64,000 bases of DNA from Clostridium_AF sediminicola (GCF_050402865.1 NZ_BAABMF010000020.1:1-64000); one strand, 5' to 3'. Shown: positions 7,735 to 16,256, counted from the first letter of the stretch. The notes: generated from the letters alone by a model not told the origin. Translations and numbers: made by a program.

Positions 7735-7890
7735 CATTCTATATTAGATTAGTGTAAAATTTATGAAAAGATTAAATTTAGACAAACAGCTTTAACTATG
7801 AATCTGTTTAAGTCTAAAACTCACAAATGTTTGAGAGTTTAGACATGTTTAGATTAAGTTTATGTAATGTTTGTCTTTAGAATGGGGCGA
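7735..7890 (+). promoter_or_regulatory. Structured leader of the patA-like gene
   Basis: Several hairpins built around the word TAGACA lie here. TTAGACAAACAG pairs with CTGTTTAAGTCTAA (7788-7828 region). GTCTAAAACTC pairs with GAGAGTTTAGAC just after. AGACAAACA also pairs with TGTTTGTCT near 7868-7876. These pairings compete. No T-box, L-box or S-box signature was found, so the ligand, if any, is unknown. Confidence 0.45.
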
Positions 7891-7897
7891 AATACAA

Positions 7898-9055
7898 ATG
7901 CGAGATTTTTCATCAGAAAATGTAAAAAACATTGAAATTTCAGGAATAAGAAGATTTTTCAATAAAGTAGCTAAAGTAGAAGGGGCTATATCTCTAACTT
8001 TAGGGCAACCAGACTTCAATGTGCCAAAGAAGATAAAAGATGCAATTATTGAGGCAATAAACGTAAATAAAACAACGTATACTTCAAATGCGGGTTTAGT
8101 AGAGTTGAGGGAGGAAATATCTAATTATTTGTTAAAAGATTTTGAAATAAATTATGGTTCAGAAGAGATATGTTTAACAGTTGGTGGGAGTGAGGGGCTT
8201 TTATCGACTTTTACGGCATTGATAAATAAAGGGGATAAAGTTCTCATACCTACACCAGCTTATCCTGCTTATGAAAGTTGTGTGAAATTATTAGGTGGTT
8301 CTATAATAAATTATAAGTTAAATTCTGATTTTACAGTTGATGTAGAAGAATTAAAAAGAGTAATCGAAAAAGAAGAACCTAAAGTTTTAGTTTTATCTTT
8401 CCCTACAAATCCTACAGGAGCAGTATTATCAAAGAAAGATAGAGATGATTTATACAGAGTTATTAAAGATAAAGATATAGTAGTTATAAGTGATGAAATA
8501 TATAGTTCTATGTGTTATGAGGATGAATATTATTCTATAGCACAATTTGAAGATATTAAAAAAAGGATAGTATTAGTTAGTGGGTTTTCAAAAATGTTCT
8601 CAATGACAGGGTTGAGGTTAGGTTATGTTTGTGCTCATTCTGATATTATGAATCAAATAATTAAAGTCCATCAATACAATGTCTCTTGTGCACCATCTAT
8701 AGTTCAGTATGGAGCTTTAGAAGGTCTTAAGAATGCATTAGGTGATGTAGAGGTTATGAAGAGTGAATTTAAAAAGAGAAGAGATTATGTTTATGATAGA
8801 TTAATTAAAATGGATATTGAAGTTTGTAAACCAAACGGGGCCTTTTATATCTTTCCTTCAATAAAAAAATTCAACATGACTTCTGATGAATTTTGTGAGA
8901 AGCTATTAAGAGAAAAAAAATTAGCTATTGTGCCTGGAAGTGCTTTTGGTGACGGAGGAGAAGGTTATATAAGAATTTCTTATTGCTATTCTATGGAACA
9001 ACTTGTCTTAGCACTTGATAAACTTCAAGAATTTTTGAGTACGATTAAGAATTAA
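7898..9055 (+). CDS. patA: PLP aminotransferase, PatA-like (N-acetyl-diaminopimelate aminotransferase)
   Basis: This 385-residue class I/II aminotransferase strongly resembles Bacillus PatA in its first 40 residues (IEISGIRRFF, ISLTLGQPDF). The PLP lysine is in SGFSKMFSMTGLRLG. The cofactor-binding DEIY and NPTG motifs are present. In the DapH pathway PatA makes N-acetyl-LL-diaminopimelate. The flanking dapH, dapB, dapA and asd support this, though substrate specificity cannot be read from sequence. I place the start at ATG 7898. A TTG at 7871 is in frame but lies inside the leader hairpin and has no ribosome site. The FMN reductase gene follows 11 bases later. Confidence 0.85.
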   Translation: MRDFSSENVKNIEISGIRRFFNKVAKVEGAISLTLGQPDFNVPKKIKDAIIEAINVNKTTYTSNAGLVELREEISNYLLKDFEINYGSEEICLTVGGSEGLLSTFTALINKGDKVLIPTPAYPAYESCVKLLGGSIINYKLNSDFTVDVEELKRVIEKEEPKVLVLSFPTNPTGAVLSKKDRDDLYRVIKDKDIVVISDEIYSSMCYEDEYYSIAQFEDIKKRIVLVSGFSKMFSMTGLRLGYVCAHSDIMNQIIKVHQYNVSCAPSIVQYGALEGLKNALGDVEVMKSEFKKRRDYVYDRLIKMDIEVCKPNGAFYIFPSIKKFNMTSDEFCEKLLREKKLAIVPGSAFGDGGEGYIRISYCYSMEQLVLALDKLQEFLSTIKN

Positions 9056-9066
9056 GGTGTAACAAG

Positions 9067-9642
9067 GTGAAAGAAAAATGGATAGCAATTATAGGGAGTC
9101 CTAGAAAAGGTAAAAACACTGATTTGTTAGTGGATTACATTATAGAAGCTCTCAAAACAGTTAGTATTGATGTTGAGAAATTTATTTTAGATAGTAGAAA
9201 CATTAATACATGTAGTGGGTGTGAGTATTGTATAGAAAATGGTATATGTGTTATTGACGATAGAGTCTCAATGATAATTGAAAAAATGAAAACTGCAAAT
9301 GGATTTATATTTGCATCACCATCCTATAACTATAATATGACTGCCCAAATGAAAGCTTTGATTGATAGAACATTTTGTCTTAATGATTACAAGGGCGGAT
9401 GGAGTAGTAGATTGCCCAGTGGAAAGAAAGCGATATTAGTGGGTGTTTGTAAAGGGAGAAATGAAGAATTTATGGGTAATACTATTAATGGGATGGCAAT
9501 GTCAATTGAGGAATTAGGTGTAAATACTGTTGATGTTATCAAGTATTATAATACTAAACATAATCCAGTGATAGAAAATGGTGAAATAAGAGAAGAGATA
9601 CTTCGTAAAATAGTATCAAATAAGAAGATAAAAAACAGCTAA
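9067..9642 (+). CDS. Flavodoxin-like NAD(P)H-dependent FMN reductase
   Basis: This 191-residue flavodoxin-fold protein starts with the FMN phosphate loop IIGSPRKGKNTDLLVDYI. It has CSGCEYCIENGICVIDD at about residues 48-64 and the usual PSYNYNMTAQMKALIDR flavin segment at about 90-106. It resembles NADPH-dependent FMN reductases/multimeric flavodoxins that reduce flavins, iron or quinones. The four closely spaced cysteines may hold a metal or disulfide. The start is GTG 9067, twelve bases after the patA-like stop, so the two are probably co-transcribed. Substrate unknown. Confidence 0.8.
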   Translation: MKEKWIAIIGSPRKGKNTDLLVDYIIEALKTVSIDVEKFILDSRNINTCSGCEYCIENGICVIDDRVSMIIEKMKTANGFIFASPSYNYNMTAQMKALIDRTFCLNDYKGGWSSRLPSGKKAILVGVCKGRNEEFMGNTINGMAMSIEELGVNTVDVIKYYNTKHNPVIENGEIREEILRKIVSNKKIKNS

Positions 9643-9662
9643 GGGAAACCCCTTAGCTGTTA
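9634..9662. terminator. Terminator shared by convergent genes
   Basis: AACAGCTAAGG and CCTTAGCTGTT form the stem. It overlaps the stop codons of both the FMN reductase gene and dapB. The T-run (TTTTTTATC) is on the minus strand, so it chiefly ends the asd-dapA-dapB transcript. Confidence 0.8.
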
Positions 9663-10405
9663 ATAATATTGTCCATTGAATACATTCCAGGATCTTTACC
9701 TGCCATAAATTCACAAGCTTTTAACGCACCTACAGCAAATACTTCTCTGGAAGTGGCTTGGTGAGTTAATTCAATTACTTCGCTTTGGCCAGCAAATATT
9801 ACACTATGTTCACCAACAATACTTCCGCCTCGGACTGCGTGAATACCAATTTCTTTATTGTGTCTTTTTGAGATACCGCTTCTACCATGTACATACATTG
9901 TTTCTTCAGGTATAGCTTCTTTAATTGTATCTGCTAAAAGAATAGCAGTTCCGCTTGGGGCATCTACCTTTTGATTATGATGTTTTTCAATAATTTCTAT
10001 ATCGTAGTTTTCAAAAAGCATAGCACTAATATTTTTTAATACATTGTTGATTACATTGATTCCTATAGACATATTCGCTGATCTAAACATAGGAATACTA
10101 GTACTCATTTTTTGTATAGCACTTAATTGTTCATCAGTATAACCAGTTGTGCATAAAACAAGTGGTAATGATTTTTCTTGTGAATATTTTAATAAAGATT
10201 CTAATATATCTGGTCTTGAAAAATCTAGAATAACATCTACATCTACAGTGCATTCAGATATATTTTCAAAAATAGGATAATCAAATCCATTAGTTTTATT
10301 TTTATCTATACCTGCTACTATAGAAAGATTATTAAATTGTTCTATAGCACTAGAAATAACTTTGCCCATTCGGCCAGAACAGCCTACCATGAGTATTCTA
10401 ATCAT
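9653..10405 (-). CDS. dapB: 4-hydroxy-tetrahydrodipicolinate reductase
   Basis: DapB reduces the DapA product to tetrahydrodipicolinate with NAD(P)H. The 250-residue protein has the nucleotide-binding start MIRILMVGCSGRMGKVI, LCTTGYTDEQL, and the catalytic EKHHNQKVDAPSGTA segment at about residues 140-155. Its start follows an AAAGGAG ribosome site. It is the last gene of the asd-dapA-dapB operon, four bases after dapA. Its product feeds DapH, encoded nearby. Confidence 0.96.
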   Translation of the reverse strand: MIRILMVGCSGRMGKVISSAIEQFNNLSIVAGIDKNKTNGFDYPIFENISECTVDVDVILDFSRPDILESLLKYSQEKSLPLVLCTTGYTDEQLSAIQKMSTSIPMFRSANMSIGINVINNVLKNISAMLFENYDIEIIEKHHNQKVDAPSGTAILLADTIKEAIPEETMYVHGRSGISKRHNKEIGIHAVRGGSIVGEHSVIFAGQSEVIELTHQATSREVFAVGALKACEFMAGKDPGMYSMDNIINS

Positions 10406-10408
10406 ATA

Positions 10409-11299
10409 TTAAATCTCCTTTATACCAATATTGGCTTCCTTTAATTCATTAACTAAAACTTTTTTATTCTTTTCATCCATTTCACATAAAGGCAATCTAA
10501 GGTCGCCAACTTTCATCCCCATTAAGTTCATAGCTGTTTTTATAGGAATAGGATTTGTTTCTATGAATAACGAGCTTATTAATGGTATATAATTTAATTG
10601 AAGTTCAGTAGCTTCTTTATGTTTTCCTTCAAAGTATAAAGAACAGATATCATGGAAAGTTTTTGGAAGTATATTAGCAGCAACAGATATAACACCTAAA
10701 CCACCTAATGATAACAAAGGAATAATTTGATCGTCATTTCCAGAGTATAAGTCAACACTATCACCACAAAGGGCCTTCATCTTCATGATTTGACCAATAT
10801 TACCACTAGCTTCTTTTATAGCTATGATATTTTCAATTTTTGATAATTCTAACATGGTTTCAGGTTCAATATTTAAACCAGTTCTTGAAGGAACATTATA
10901 AACAATTGTTGGAATTGATACTGCAGTACAGATTTCTTTATAATGAGCTATTATTCCTTTTTGTGTTGTTTTATTATAATAAGGAGTAATTAATAATAAA
11001 CCATCTACACCTATATTTTCAGCCCACATACTTAAACTTTTACTTGAAGCTGTATTATTAGATCCTGTTCCAGCAATTACTGGTAATCTCTTGTTAATAA
11101 CATCAACTGTAAATTTTATAGTCTCTTTTTTTTCTTGTAAAGACATAGTTGAAGCTTCGCCGGTTGTTCCGCATATTACAATTGCATCAGTACCAGAGCT
11201 TATATGCCATTCTAGTAATTCCTCAAGCTTTTTAAAGTCAACATTTCCATTTTTAAAAGGAGTTACTATTGCTACACCACTACCTTTAAATAAACTCAT
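10409..11299 (-). CDS. dapA: 4-hydroxy-tetrahydrodipicolinate synthase
   Basis: DapA condenses pyruvate with aspartate semialdehyde, the committed step of lysine and diaminopimelate synthesis. The 296-residue TIM-barrel protein shows GTTGEASTMS at residues 44-53. The Tyr motif YNVPSRTG is at about 133-140 and the Schiff-base lysine in IAIKEASGN at about 160-166. The ribosome site AAAGGGTGG precedes ATG 11299. It lies between asd and dapB in one operon. Confidence 0.97.
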   Translation of the reverse strand: MSLFKGSGVAIVTPFKNGNVDFKKLEELLEWHISSGTDAIVICGTTGEASTMSLQEKKETIKFTVDVINKRLPVIAGTGSNNTASSKSLSMWAENIGVDGLLLITPYYNKTTQKGIIAHYKEICTAVSIPTIVYNVPSRTGLNIEPETMLELSKIENIIAIKEASGNIGQIMKMKALCGDSVDLYSGNDDQIIPLLSLGGLGVISVAANILPKTFHDICSLYFEGKHKEATELQLNYIPLISSLFIETNPIPIKTAMNLMGMKVGDLRLPLCEMDEKNKKVLVNELKEANIGIKEI

Positions 11300-11328
11300 A
11301 AAACCACCCTTTTTTTATTATTTGTTGT

Positions 11329-12321
11329 TTAGTAATTATTAATCAAACATTCTGCTATCTGGACAGTGTTTGAAGCAGCACCTTTTCTGATATTATCAGC
11401 TACTACCCACATATTGATACCATTTTCTACACTAAAATCTCTTCTAAGTCTTCCAACGTATACTTCATCATGGCCTTCAGATTCTAAAGGAGTAGGGTAA
11501 ATAAGTTCATCTACATTATCTTTAAGTATTATTCCTTTAGAATTTTGGAAAAGGTCAAAAATATTTTTTATTTCAAAATTCTTTTTTAATTCAACATTAA
11601 TACTCTCGCTATGCCCATAAAATACTGGGATTCTTACGGCAGTGGCTGTAATTTTTAAATTTTCATCATGAAGAATTTTCCTTGTCTCATTAACCATTTT
11701 CATTTCTTCTTTAGTATATCCATTATCTAAGAATACATCAATATGAGGGAGAGCATTACCAGCAATTGGTTGAGGGAATTTTTTAGGAGCTATCCCCTTT
11801 CTGCCATCTTCTAAGTCTTTATATCCCTCGACACCTGCACCAGAAACTGCTTGGTATGTTGAATATACGATTCTATTGATACCGTATTGATCATATAATG
11901 GTTTTAACGCAACTACAGCTTGAATTGTAGAACAGTTTGGATTGGCTATAATTCCTTTATGAAGTTTAATATCTTCAGGATTAACTTCAGGAACAACTAA
12001 AGGAACCTCAGGGTCCATTCGCCAAGCACTACTATTATCAATTGCTACTGCGCCATATTTTGCAAATATTGGTGCGTACTCCTTGCTAATTGATGCACCA
12101 GCAGAGAATAAAGCTATATCAATTTTTTTGCTTTTTATATTATCCTCTTTTAATTCTTCAACTATATAGTCATTGCCGTTAAATTTTAATACCTTTCCAG
12201 CTGATCTGGCAGATGCAAATAAATATAGATTTTTAATAGGGAAATTTCTTTCTTTCAATACCTCTAAGAATTTCATTCCAACCATTCCAGTAGCGCCTAC
12301 TACTGCAACATTATAAGTCAT
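11329..12321 (-). CDS. asd: Aspartate-semialdehyde dehydrogenase
   Basis: Asd reduces aspartyl phosphate to aspartate semialdehyde. The 330-residue protein has the NADP loop VVGATGMVGMKFLEVL at residues 6-21, the catalytic Cys in NPNCSTIQ at about 127-134, and the Gln/His region HSESINVE. The ribosome site AGGAGGG precedes ATG 12321. It is the first gene of the lysine operon. The L-box riboswitch lies about 290 bases further upstream. Confidence 0.97.
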   Translation of the reverse strand: MTYNVAVVGATGMVGMKFLEVLKERNFPIKNLYLFASARSAGKVLKFNGNDYIVEELKEDNIKSKKIDIALFSAGASISKEYAPIFAKYGAVAIDNSSAWRMDPEVPLVVPEVNPEDIKLHKGIIANPNCSTIQAVVALKPLYDQYGINRIVYSTYQAVSGAGVEGYKDLEDGRKGIAPKKFPQPIAGNALPHIDVFLDNGYTKEEMKMVNETRKILHDENLKITATAVRIPVFYGHSESINVELKKNFEIKNIFDLFQNSKGIILKDNVDELIYPTPLESEGHDEVYVGRLRRDFSVENGINMWVVADNIRKGAASNTVQIAECLINNY

Positions 12322-12610
12322 AATTAAGCCCTCCTAATAGTTTTATATTCTACTTCTTTAAGACATGTACATAAATTAAAGAAATATTATTAAAATTTTT
12401 TAATATTTAATTTAATTGTTAATTTATTTGATTTTCTATACATTACTATTATAAGTTATTTATTTAATTAGTTAAATTAAATTTCAAAATAAATTTTATC
12501 ACAATTAATGTATAAATATAAAAAAGTAAGAATAATTATTCGTACGAAACATATAATACTCTACTATAAAAAACTTTTAATTGTTATCTATTATTATAAA
12601 TTAGTATAAT
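12322..12610 (-). other. AT-rich spacer between the L-box terminator and asd
   Basis: These 289 bases are almost entirely A and T. They hold no open frame with a ribosome site and no clear hairpin. L-box terminators normally sit close to the controlled gene, so the length is unusual. A second promoter here is possible, but I could not pick one with confidence among the many AT-rich matches. Confidence 0.5.
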
Positions 12611-12830
12611 AAAAAAAGACGAGGAAAGGAACACTTTTCCGCATCTTCTATAGATAACAAATTGTGTACCTTGTAGCACTCCACTTGATTCGTGACAGTC
12701 TTACAAATGTTATCTGTAAGCCCAGGGAATAAATTTGCACTTCACACCCTTCGGCTAATATCCCTTTCCTTATATATCTTCGTTCGCCAACTTAATATAA
12801 GTACTTTTGATAGTAGCACCTCTACCATGG
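12611..12830 (-). promoter_or_regulatory. Lysine riboswitch (L-box) with terminator
   Basis: Read on the minus strand, the conserved L-box pieces appear in order: GGTAGAGGTGC (12828-12818), AGTACTT, GGAAAGGGAT, GCCGAAGGGT, CTGGGC, ACTGTCAC and GTGGAGTGCTAC (about 12685-12674). A terminator stem with a T7 run follows at about 12648-12611. Lysine binding should stabilise the aptamer and favour termination, lowering asd-dapA-dapB expression. Confidence 0.93.
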
Positions 12831-12964
12831 TAAAATAGTAATGTTTATTTATATTTATTCAGTTTATTAAAGAATAGTTTAACATAAAAAAAAATGTTAT
12901 GCAATGGTTAAATGTAAAAAAAATTTTCTTATGTTAATTGTTAATTATATTTACGATTGAAATA

Positions 12965-13205
12965 AATTACGAACTAGTTAACGGTTGACAGTTAAGGACA
13001 CCTTTCACTTATGTGAAAGCTTTTAATTTAACTAAAAGATAAATTAATTACTTTTGTATCAGCAAAAGATCCTTATTCTATTCTGCCAAGCAGATAAAGG
13101 TTTAGTTAAAGATTTTCTGGAAGAAAATCATCCTTTACTGTCAACTGTAGACTGTCAACTGGCAACTATAAATTGCGAAGCGTTTTTGTTCACAAATTAT
13201 AAAAA
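12965..13205. repeat. Family-1 intergenic inverted repeat, GTTGACAGT type
   Basis: The left arm GGTTGACAGTTAAGGA (about 12983) faces the right arm TCCTTTACTGTCAACTG, then GACTGTCAACTGGCAACT (13131-13166). Inner hairpins are CTTTCAC/GTGAAAG (about 13003) and TTTTGTATCAGCAAAAG. The tail ATAAATTGCGAAGCG at about 13168 recurs in other copies. It lies between the lysine riboswitch and a SASP gene, which point away from each other. Confidence 0.7.
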
Positions 13206-13278
13206 TGGCGAGTCTGCTTGTATAAAATAAACAATTACGGGCAAAATAATAATTGAATTTTTACAAGGAGAGATAAAT

Positions 13279-13542
13279 ATGGCAAAAACACCTTTAAAGA
13301 AAATTATTAAAGCTAAGATAAGGTCAAATAAAGAATTGACACAATTAGAAAAATTGCGAGAAAAAGTTAAATATGAGATTGCGGAAGAATTGGGCCTAAA
13401 GGAAAAGGTAGATAAAGTAGGATGGAGTGCATTAACTGCTGAAGAAACAGGTAGAATTGGAGGTATGATGACTAAAAGGAAAAGAGATTTGCACATACCC
13501 AAAAATTCAGAAATTCAAAAGATTGATAGAAGAGAAGAATAA
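13279..13542 (+). CDS. Divergent alpha/beta-type small acid-soluble spore protein
   Basis: This 87-residue SASP has the GPR cleavage region KYEIAEE at residues 31-37 and the second signature TGRIGGMMTKRKRDL. It carries a longer basic N-terminal extension (MAKTPLKKIIKAKIRSNKEL) and a charged tail not found in the SASP at 4672. The middle GWSALTAEETG replaces the usual WGEVTSRQNG-type stretch. It should bind spore DNA and be cut by GPR. The start is ATG 13279 after AAGGAGAG. It is a single gene. Confidence 0.9.
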   Translation: MAKTPLKKIIKAKIRSNKELTQLEKLREKVKYEIAEELGLKEKVDKVGWSALTAEETGRIGGMMTKRKRDLHIPKNSEIQKIDRREE

Positions 13543-13652
13543 GTTTAAATATAATCTTGATTTTTATATAGTTATTATTTATATTTATTTAAGAGTATAG
13601 TAAATGTAAAAGTAAATATAAATATAATAGCTATTCTTTCTGGGGGGATATT

Positions 13653-14390
13653 GTGAAATGTTATGAAGAGTTTGCTTATATTTATGATAGTCTAATCTAT
13701 GGAGATATAAACTATTGTAAATGGGCTGAAAAAATATTTGAAATATGTAAAGGAAAATGTGTGTGTTTTGACAATTATTTAGATATTGCTTGTGGAACAG
13801 GGAATTTAACGATAGAAGTAACAAAATATTTTAAACATACATGGGGGTTGGATTTATCAAGTGATATGTTGATGGAAGCTGAAAATAAGTTTAGAACTAG
13901 AAATATTAAAGCAAATTTCGTTTGTCAAGACATGACAATGATTAAATTAAATAAAAAATTTGATTTAATCACCAGTGCTTTAGACTCGGCTAATTATATT
14001 ACAGATAGTAATAATTTAAAAGAGTTTTTTAGAGGGGTATATAATCATTTAAATGATGATGGCGTTTTTATATTTGATATCAATTCTTATTTTAAACTTT
14101 CAGAGATATTAGGGAATAATCTTTATACATATGACAATGAAGATGTTGTTTATATATGGGATAATAGTTTTGAAAATGATATCGTAAATATGTATTTAAC
14201 TTTTTTTATAAAGAATGAAGAGGATTATAAGAGATTTGACGAATACCATACAGAACGAGCTTATAAAGAAGAATTTTTGGAAAACATGATAAGTTCTGTT
14301 GGATTTGAGGTAAATGCAAAGTTGGACAACTATACTGATGATGAAGTTAATGATAAAACTGAGAGAATAACTTACGTGTTAACGAAATAA
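13653..14390 (+). CDS. Class I SAM-dependent methyltransferase
   Basis: This 245-residue protein has the SAM-binding motif LDIACGTGNLTIEV at about residues 43-56. Motif II (DLSSDMLMEAENK) and motif post-II (FVCQDMTMIKLNKKFDLITS) follow. It resembles the YqeM/UbiE-like methyltransferases of Firmicutes. The methyl acceptor is unknown. The start is GTG 13653 after GGGGGGAT. hslO follows after 37 bases and may be in the same transcript. Confidence 0.85.
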   Translation: MKCYEEFAYIYDSLIYGDINYCKWAEKIFEICKGKCVCFDNYLDIACGTGNLTIEVTKYFKHTWGLDLSSDMLMEAENKFRTRNIKANFVCQDMTMIKLNKKFDLITSALDSANYITDSNNLKEFFRGVYNHLNDDGVFIFDINSYFKLSEILGNNLYTYDNEDVVYIWDNSFENDIVNMYLTFFIKNEEDYKRFDEYHTERAYKEEFLENMISSVGFEVNAKLDNYTDDEVNDKTERITYVLTK

Positions 14391-14427
14391 AAATAAAAAC
14401 TAGCTTAGAAAAACAGGGGGAATATAA

Positions 14428-15309
14428 ATGTCAGATAAATTGATAAAAGCATTGGCAAAAGATGGTCAAATAAGAATTATTGCTGCTACAACAACAGAAT
14501 TAGTTGCTACAGCTACCGATAAGCATAAGTGCGCTGCAACTGCATCAGCAGCATTAGGAAGATTGTTAACAGCGGGAGCTTTAATGGGATCTATGCTAAA
14601 AAGTGAAAAGGATGTTTTGACAATAAAAATGGATGGAGGAGGACCAGCAGAAGGATTAGTTGTTACAAGCTACTCCAATGCAAGCGTTAAAGGATATATT
14701 GGAAATCCTAATGTAGAGTTACCAGCTAATAATAAAGGTAAATTAGATGTAGGTGGTGCTATAGGAAAAGAGGGTGGATTAGTAGTTATTAAAGATATGG
14801 GATTAAAAGATCCATATGTAGGTCAATCACCTATATATAGTGGTGAAATAGGTGATGACTTGGCATATTATTATACAGTTTCTGAACAAACTCCAAGTGC
14901 GGTAGGATTAGGGGTGCTCGTTGATGAGAACTTAGATGTTATTACAGCTGGTGGAATAATTATTCAAATGATGCCAGGGGCGGATGAGATGCTGGCCGAT
15001 TTAGTCACTTATAGATTGGAAGATTTAGGTTCTATTACAGGGTTTTTAAAAGATAAATCAATTTATGATATGGTAAATTTCTTATTTGATGATATGGATT
15101 TAAAAATTATATCTGAAATGGAACCTGAATTTAAATGTGACTGCTCTAGGGAAAAGGTTGAAAAAGCATTAATTAGTATTGGGAAAGAAGAGCTAAGGAC
15201 TATTTATAACGAAGGAAAAGAAGAAGAAATTAAGTGCCATTTTTGTAACACTGCATACAAATTTAATAAAGAAGATATAGGAAATCTTTTAGAAAAAGAC
15301 GTTAATTAG
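14428..15309 (+). CDS. hslO: Hsp33 redox-regulated chaperone
   Basis: Hsp33 is a cytoplasmic holdase switched on by oxidation of a zinc centre. The 293-residue protein has the normal domain order and keeps all four zinc cysteines: CDC at residues 237-239 and CHFC at 270-273. The N-terminal DGQIRIIAATTTELV and MDGGGPAEGL segments are typical. The start is ATG 14428 after GGGGGAA. Downstream are about 490 bases of repeats before the tRNA cluster. Confidence 0.96.
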   Translation: MSDKLIKALAKDGQIRIIAATTTELVATATDKHKCAATASAALGRLLTAGALMGSMLKSEKDVLTIKMDGGGPAEGLVVTSYSNASVKGYIGNPNVELPANNKGKLDVGGAIGKEGGLVVIKDMGLKDPYVGQSPIYSGEIGDDLAYYYTVSEQTPSAVGLGVLVDENLDVITAGGIIIQMMPGADEMLADLVTYRLEDLGSITGFLKDKSIYDMVNFLFDDMDLKIISEMEPEFKCDCSREKVEKALISIGKEELRTIYNEGKEEEIKCHFCNTAYKFNKEDIGNLLEKDVN

Positions 15310-15361
15310 GGATTTTATAATTAGGGTATGTTTTAAAACAGTGTTGATATTAATTAAAAAG

Positions 15362-15412
15362 TTCACAATTGAAATAAATTGCGAAGCGCTTTTCTTGGCA
15401 ATTTATAATTGT
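15362..15412. repeat. Tail module of the family-1 repeat, standing alone
   Basis: CAATTGAAATAAATTGC (about 15366-15382) pairs imperfectly with GCAATTTATAATTG (15400-15413). The loop contains GAAGCGCTTTTCTTG. The same ATAAATTGCGAAGCG tail follows the family-1 copies at 1919 and 12965, so this is probably a detached module. Confidence 0.5.
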
Positions 15413-15460
15413 TGTATCAAATAATCAAAAACAATAATATATTAAACTATAGAGATGTTA

Positions 15461-15556
15461 AACCACAAAAAGTAAACTAAATCAAAGATGCTATATATTG
15501 ATGTGTTCTTATGCTATATATTGTGAGGAAAGTTAAGATGTTTACTTTTTGTGGAA
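15461..15556. repeat. Long inverted repeat with an internal direct repeat
   Basis: CCACAAAAAGTAAAC (about 15464-15478) and GTTTACTTTTTGTGG (about 15540-15554) are perfect complements. The loop holds two copies of ATGCTATATATTG about 22 bases apart. There is no T-run and no open frame. It may be a transposon-like remnant or a structured RNA. It lies between hslO and the tRNA promoter. Confidence 0.55.
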
Positions 15557-15752
15557 TAACCATAGCATAAAGTAAAATAAAATTAAGTTTGTATGAAATA
15601 TATAGAAAATTGATAAAAAACAGTGTAAGATTAATCTAATTCAATATAAAGAGCTATATTGAGATTGACATTGGGCGGTATATTTTATATTATATTAATG
15701 CGTTTGCGAATGAAATGTTTCAGGAAGCAAATAAAAAAGATTTAATAAAGTC

Positions 15753-15781
15753 TTGACAAAGTTTTTGAAATGTTATATAAT
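15753..15781 (+). promoter_or_regulatory. SigA promoter of the tRNA operon
   Basis: A full consensus -35 TTGACA (15753-15758) and -10 TATAAT (15776-15781) are 17 bp apart. The -10 ends 20 bp before tRNA-Val. This is the strongest promoter match in the window and fits a highly expressed stable-RNA operon. Confidence 0.9.
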
Positions 15782-15800
15782 TAACTTCGTCATTAAAAAT

Positions 15801-15876
15801 GGGAGCATAGCTCAGCTGGGAGAGCACCTGCCTTACAAGCAGGGGGTCACAGGTTCGAACCCTGTTGTTCCCACCA
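15801..15876 (+). tRNA. tRNA-Val (TAC)
   Basis: The cloverleaf is complete with acceptor GGGAGCA/TGTTCCC, anticodon loop CTTACAA (TAC) and TTCGAAC T-loop. CCA is encoded. It is the first gene of a five-tRNA operon. Confidence 0.97.
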
Positions 15877-15886
15877 AAAAAATAAT

Positions 15887-15963
15887 GGCCCAGTGGCTCA
15901 GTTGGTTAGAGTGCCGGCCTGTCACGCCGGAGGTCGAGGGTTCGAGTCCCTTCTGGGTCGCCA
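15887..15963 (+). tRNA. tRNA-Asp (GTC)
   Basis: The acceptor is GGCCCAG/CTGGGTC, the anticodon stem CCGGC/GCCGG encloses CTGTCAC (GTC), and the T-loop is TTCGAGT. CCA is encoded. It is second in the cluster. Confidence 0.97.
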
Positions 15964-15981
15964 TTTATATAGTTTTAATAA

Positions 15982-16057
<76 letters not shown>

Positions 16058-16060
16058 CTA

Positions 16061-16135
16061 GCGGGAGTGGCTCAGTGGTAGAGCGTCACCTTGCCAAGGT
16101 GAACGTCGCGAGTTCGAATCTCGTCTTCCGCTCCA
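16061..16135 (+). tRNA. tRNA-Gly (GCC)
   Basis: The acceptor is GCGGGAG/CTTCCGC, the anticodon stem CACCT/AGGTG encloses TGCCA (GCC), and CCA is encoded. It starts four bases after tRNA-Phe. Confidence 0.97.
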
Positions 16136-16140
16136 AATAT

Positions 16141-16214
16141 GGCGCTATGGCCAAGTGGTAAGGCAGAGGCCTGCAAAGCCTTTACCCCCGGTTCAAATCC
16201 GGGTGGCGCCTCCA
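16141..16214 (+). tRNA. tRNA-Cys (GCA)
   Basis: The acceptor is GGCGCTA/TGGCGCC, the anticodon loop CTGCAAA carries GCA, and CCA is encoded. It is the last tRNA before the terminator. Confidence 0.97.
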
Positions 16215-16216
16215 AA

Positions 16217-16247
16217 AAACCTCAACTTTTTAGTTGAGGTTTTTTTA
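16217..16247 (+). terminator. Terminator of the tRNA operon
   Basis: AAACCTCAACT and AGTTGAGGTTT form a stem followed by TTTTATTG. It lies three bases after tRNA-Cys. Confidence 0.92.
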
Positions 16248-16256
16248 TTGTCAATT

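Noticed and set aside
7735..7890. A lysine or SAM riboswitch before the patA-like gene
   Set aside because: None of the conserved L-box or S-box blocks are present. Only simple hairpins are seen.
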